Origin: Megaustenia siamemsis
Lineage: Eukaryota; Mollusca; Gastropoda; Stylommatophora; Ariophantidae
Length of the DNA: 64,000 nt
Direction of reading: 5' to 3'
Assembly (NCBI GenBank): GCA_032433765.1
Contig: JAVIAB010000049.1
Location: 25,609,151 to 25,673,150 of the forward strand
The notes under the pieces were generated by a model that was not told where the DNA came from, ran no database searches, and saw nothing but the letters and a program-made list of their open reading frames with translations. Each line of letters opens with the position of its first letter. Position 1 is the first letter of the stretch. Positions 63,030-64,000 of this stretch are shown piece after piece. Both the position numbers and the translations under genes were made by a program.

Positions 63030-63460
63030 AAAAGTGGAGGCGGGCTCTGTACACAGGCAATGGGTAGAGACATTGCAGAAGTAACAAATATATAGGGTCA
63101 TCTTTGTCCACATCCCTGGACAGGCAGGGGTTATAGGGACATGAAAGAACAGACAGGTTGGCTAGCTGCTCTGTCATTGAAGATGGTCAACCAATGGATT
63201 GGGCGGACATCATCAATGCCCTCTGAGATGTGGCAAGGGCACAGGACTTCAACAAGCATGAGTCTGCATCACTCCATTAGATGAAAGAGATGGGAGTTAA
63301 GATGGGCACAGCCAGTGGGCATATAAGAAGACTTATCAACCAACACGGAGACTGGAATTGTCAGTCGCTGGACACTGCGGGACCGGCTGAGGAGAGGATC
63401 TGAGCAACTATGGACATGTTCGTAATGAAATGATGATGACCCGAAATTAACTCAATAGGA
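63030..63460 (+). mobile_element. I-B LINE, RNase H/C-terminal remnant
   Basis: Matches 8886-9330 from AGTGGAGGCGGGCTCTGTAC to GACTCAATAG through the RADRLAS and INQH blocks, with many stops and a truncated tail array. Confidence 0.78.
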
Positions 63461-63737
63461 TGGCATAAAATGCAGTGACACATGACTTTATATTGAGCTT
63501 TGCAACAGATCGCAATCTGGTTATCAGAAGTTGACAAATCAGCCTAGTGTTTTGGTCCTTTGGTTGTTACGGATCAGCATCACTGCACACCAAATGTATC
63601 TATAGGTCCCCCTTGAGAAAATCTGTGGAGAATAATGTCTTATGTGCACAAAAACAGTAGCATGACCTGGGATCCACTGTGGGTTGGTTTTTGCTGGCAT
63701 TTTTGCCTGGACATTGGCCAAATTTACAGCCTACTTT
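63461..63737. other. Spacer with faint RNase H-like words
   Basis: A 60-codon - frame (63539-63721) includes QWIPGHA, reminiscent of the RNase H QWIPxHxG motif, but nothing else supports a LINE assignment. Confidence 0.3.
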
Positions 63738-64000
63738 TGATTTTAACTGCGTAAGTGCACGTGGGACCTCCAGTTTATAGCCATTATCCGATAGGACTAA
63801 ACATCAGATCTCACTACCCAGAGAGGACTAAACATCGGATCTCACTACCCAGATAGGACTAAACATCAGATCTCACTACCCAGAGAGGACTAAACATCGG
63901 ATCTCACTACCCAGAGAGGACTAAACATCGGATCTCACTACCCAGAGAGGACTAAACATCGGATCTCACTACCCAGATAGGACTAAACATCGGATCTCAC
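63738..64000 (-). mobile_element. SINE-4 with VNTR, third expanded locus (cut by window)
   Basis: The tail-like TTTTAACTGCGTAAGTGCAC is followed by at least seven units of GGACTAAACATCGGATCTCA plus CTACCCAGAGA. The head would lie beyond 64000. Confidence 0.75.

Overview
The window is animal nuclear DNA and probably comes from a mollusc, perhaps a gastropod. It has spliced GT-AG introns, tRNA-derived SINEs, many RTE-clade and I-clade LINE remnants, a mariner element and a TTAA-flanked MITE. About a quarter of the 64 kb is minisatellite with 21-80 bp units. The mollusc call is inference from the style of the repeats and an invertebrate-type Na+/K+-ATPase beta protein; the animal call is secure. 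Nothing prokaryotic is present.

The one clearly identified host gene is a Na+/K+-ATPase beta subunit on the + strand, 32330-58375. It has six coding exons (32330-32504, 37176-37306, 43499-43616, 49372-49556, 55750-55860, 58136-58375). Their phases join exactly to 960 nt, or 319 aa plus stop. The protein has a cytosolic tail, one transmembrane segment and an ectodomain with the six expected cysteines. The introns (about 2.2-6.2 kb) are filled with nested transposons and tandem arrays. Two of them, introns 3 and 5, begin with tandem arrays in which the gene's own 5' splice site is the repeated unit.

Layout. 1-9,500: LINE fragments, one SINE and a run of arrays (25, 23, about 58, 53, 61 and 8 bp units). 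9,577-10,700: a SINE, pyrimidine-rich DNA and a small inverted repeat. 10,815-18,300: head-to-tail and nested RTE retrotransposons on the - strand, including a 699-codon open frame. 18,310-20,940: an 876-codon single-exon frame of unknown function, the second plausible host gene. 20,935-31,400: LINE and SINE fragments, large arrays (80, 3, 21, 34, 21, 5 and 24 bp units) and a Penelope-like piece with a hammerhead-like core. 31,385-58,375: the ATPase beta locus. 58,376-64,000: AT-rich DNA with further LINE, MITE and SINE remnants.

Repeat family names used here are local labels. RTE-A ends in (TGATGA)n. RTE-B is the 10.8-18.1 kb family. RTE-C ends in (GATA)n. RTE-D, -E, -F and -G are known only from C-terminal pieces. 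I-A, I-B and I-C are RNase H-bearing LINEs. SINE-1 to SINE-6 are separate SINE families; SINE-4 carries an internal 31 bp VNTR and SINE-6 shares its 3' tail with RTE-C. Several insertions are proven by target-site duplications that can be read directly.

A recurring theme is that arrays arise from whatever sequence was already there: a mariner transposase, a LINE C-terminus, a SINE body and two exon-intron junctions.
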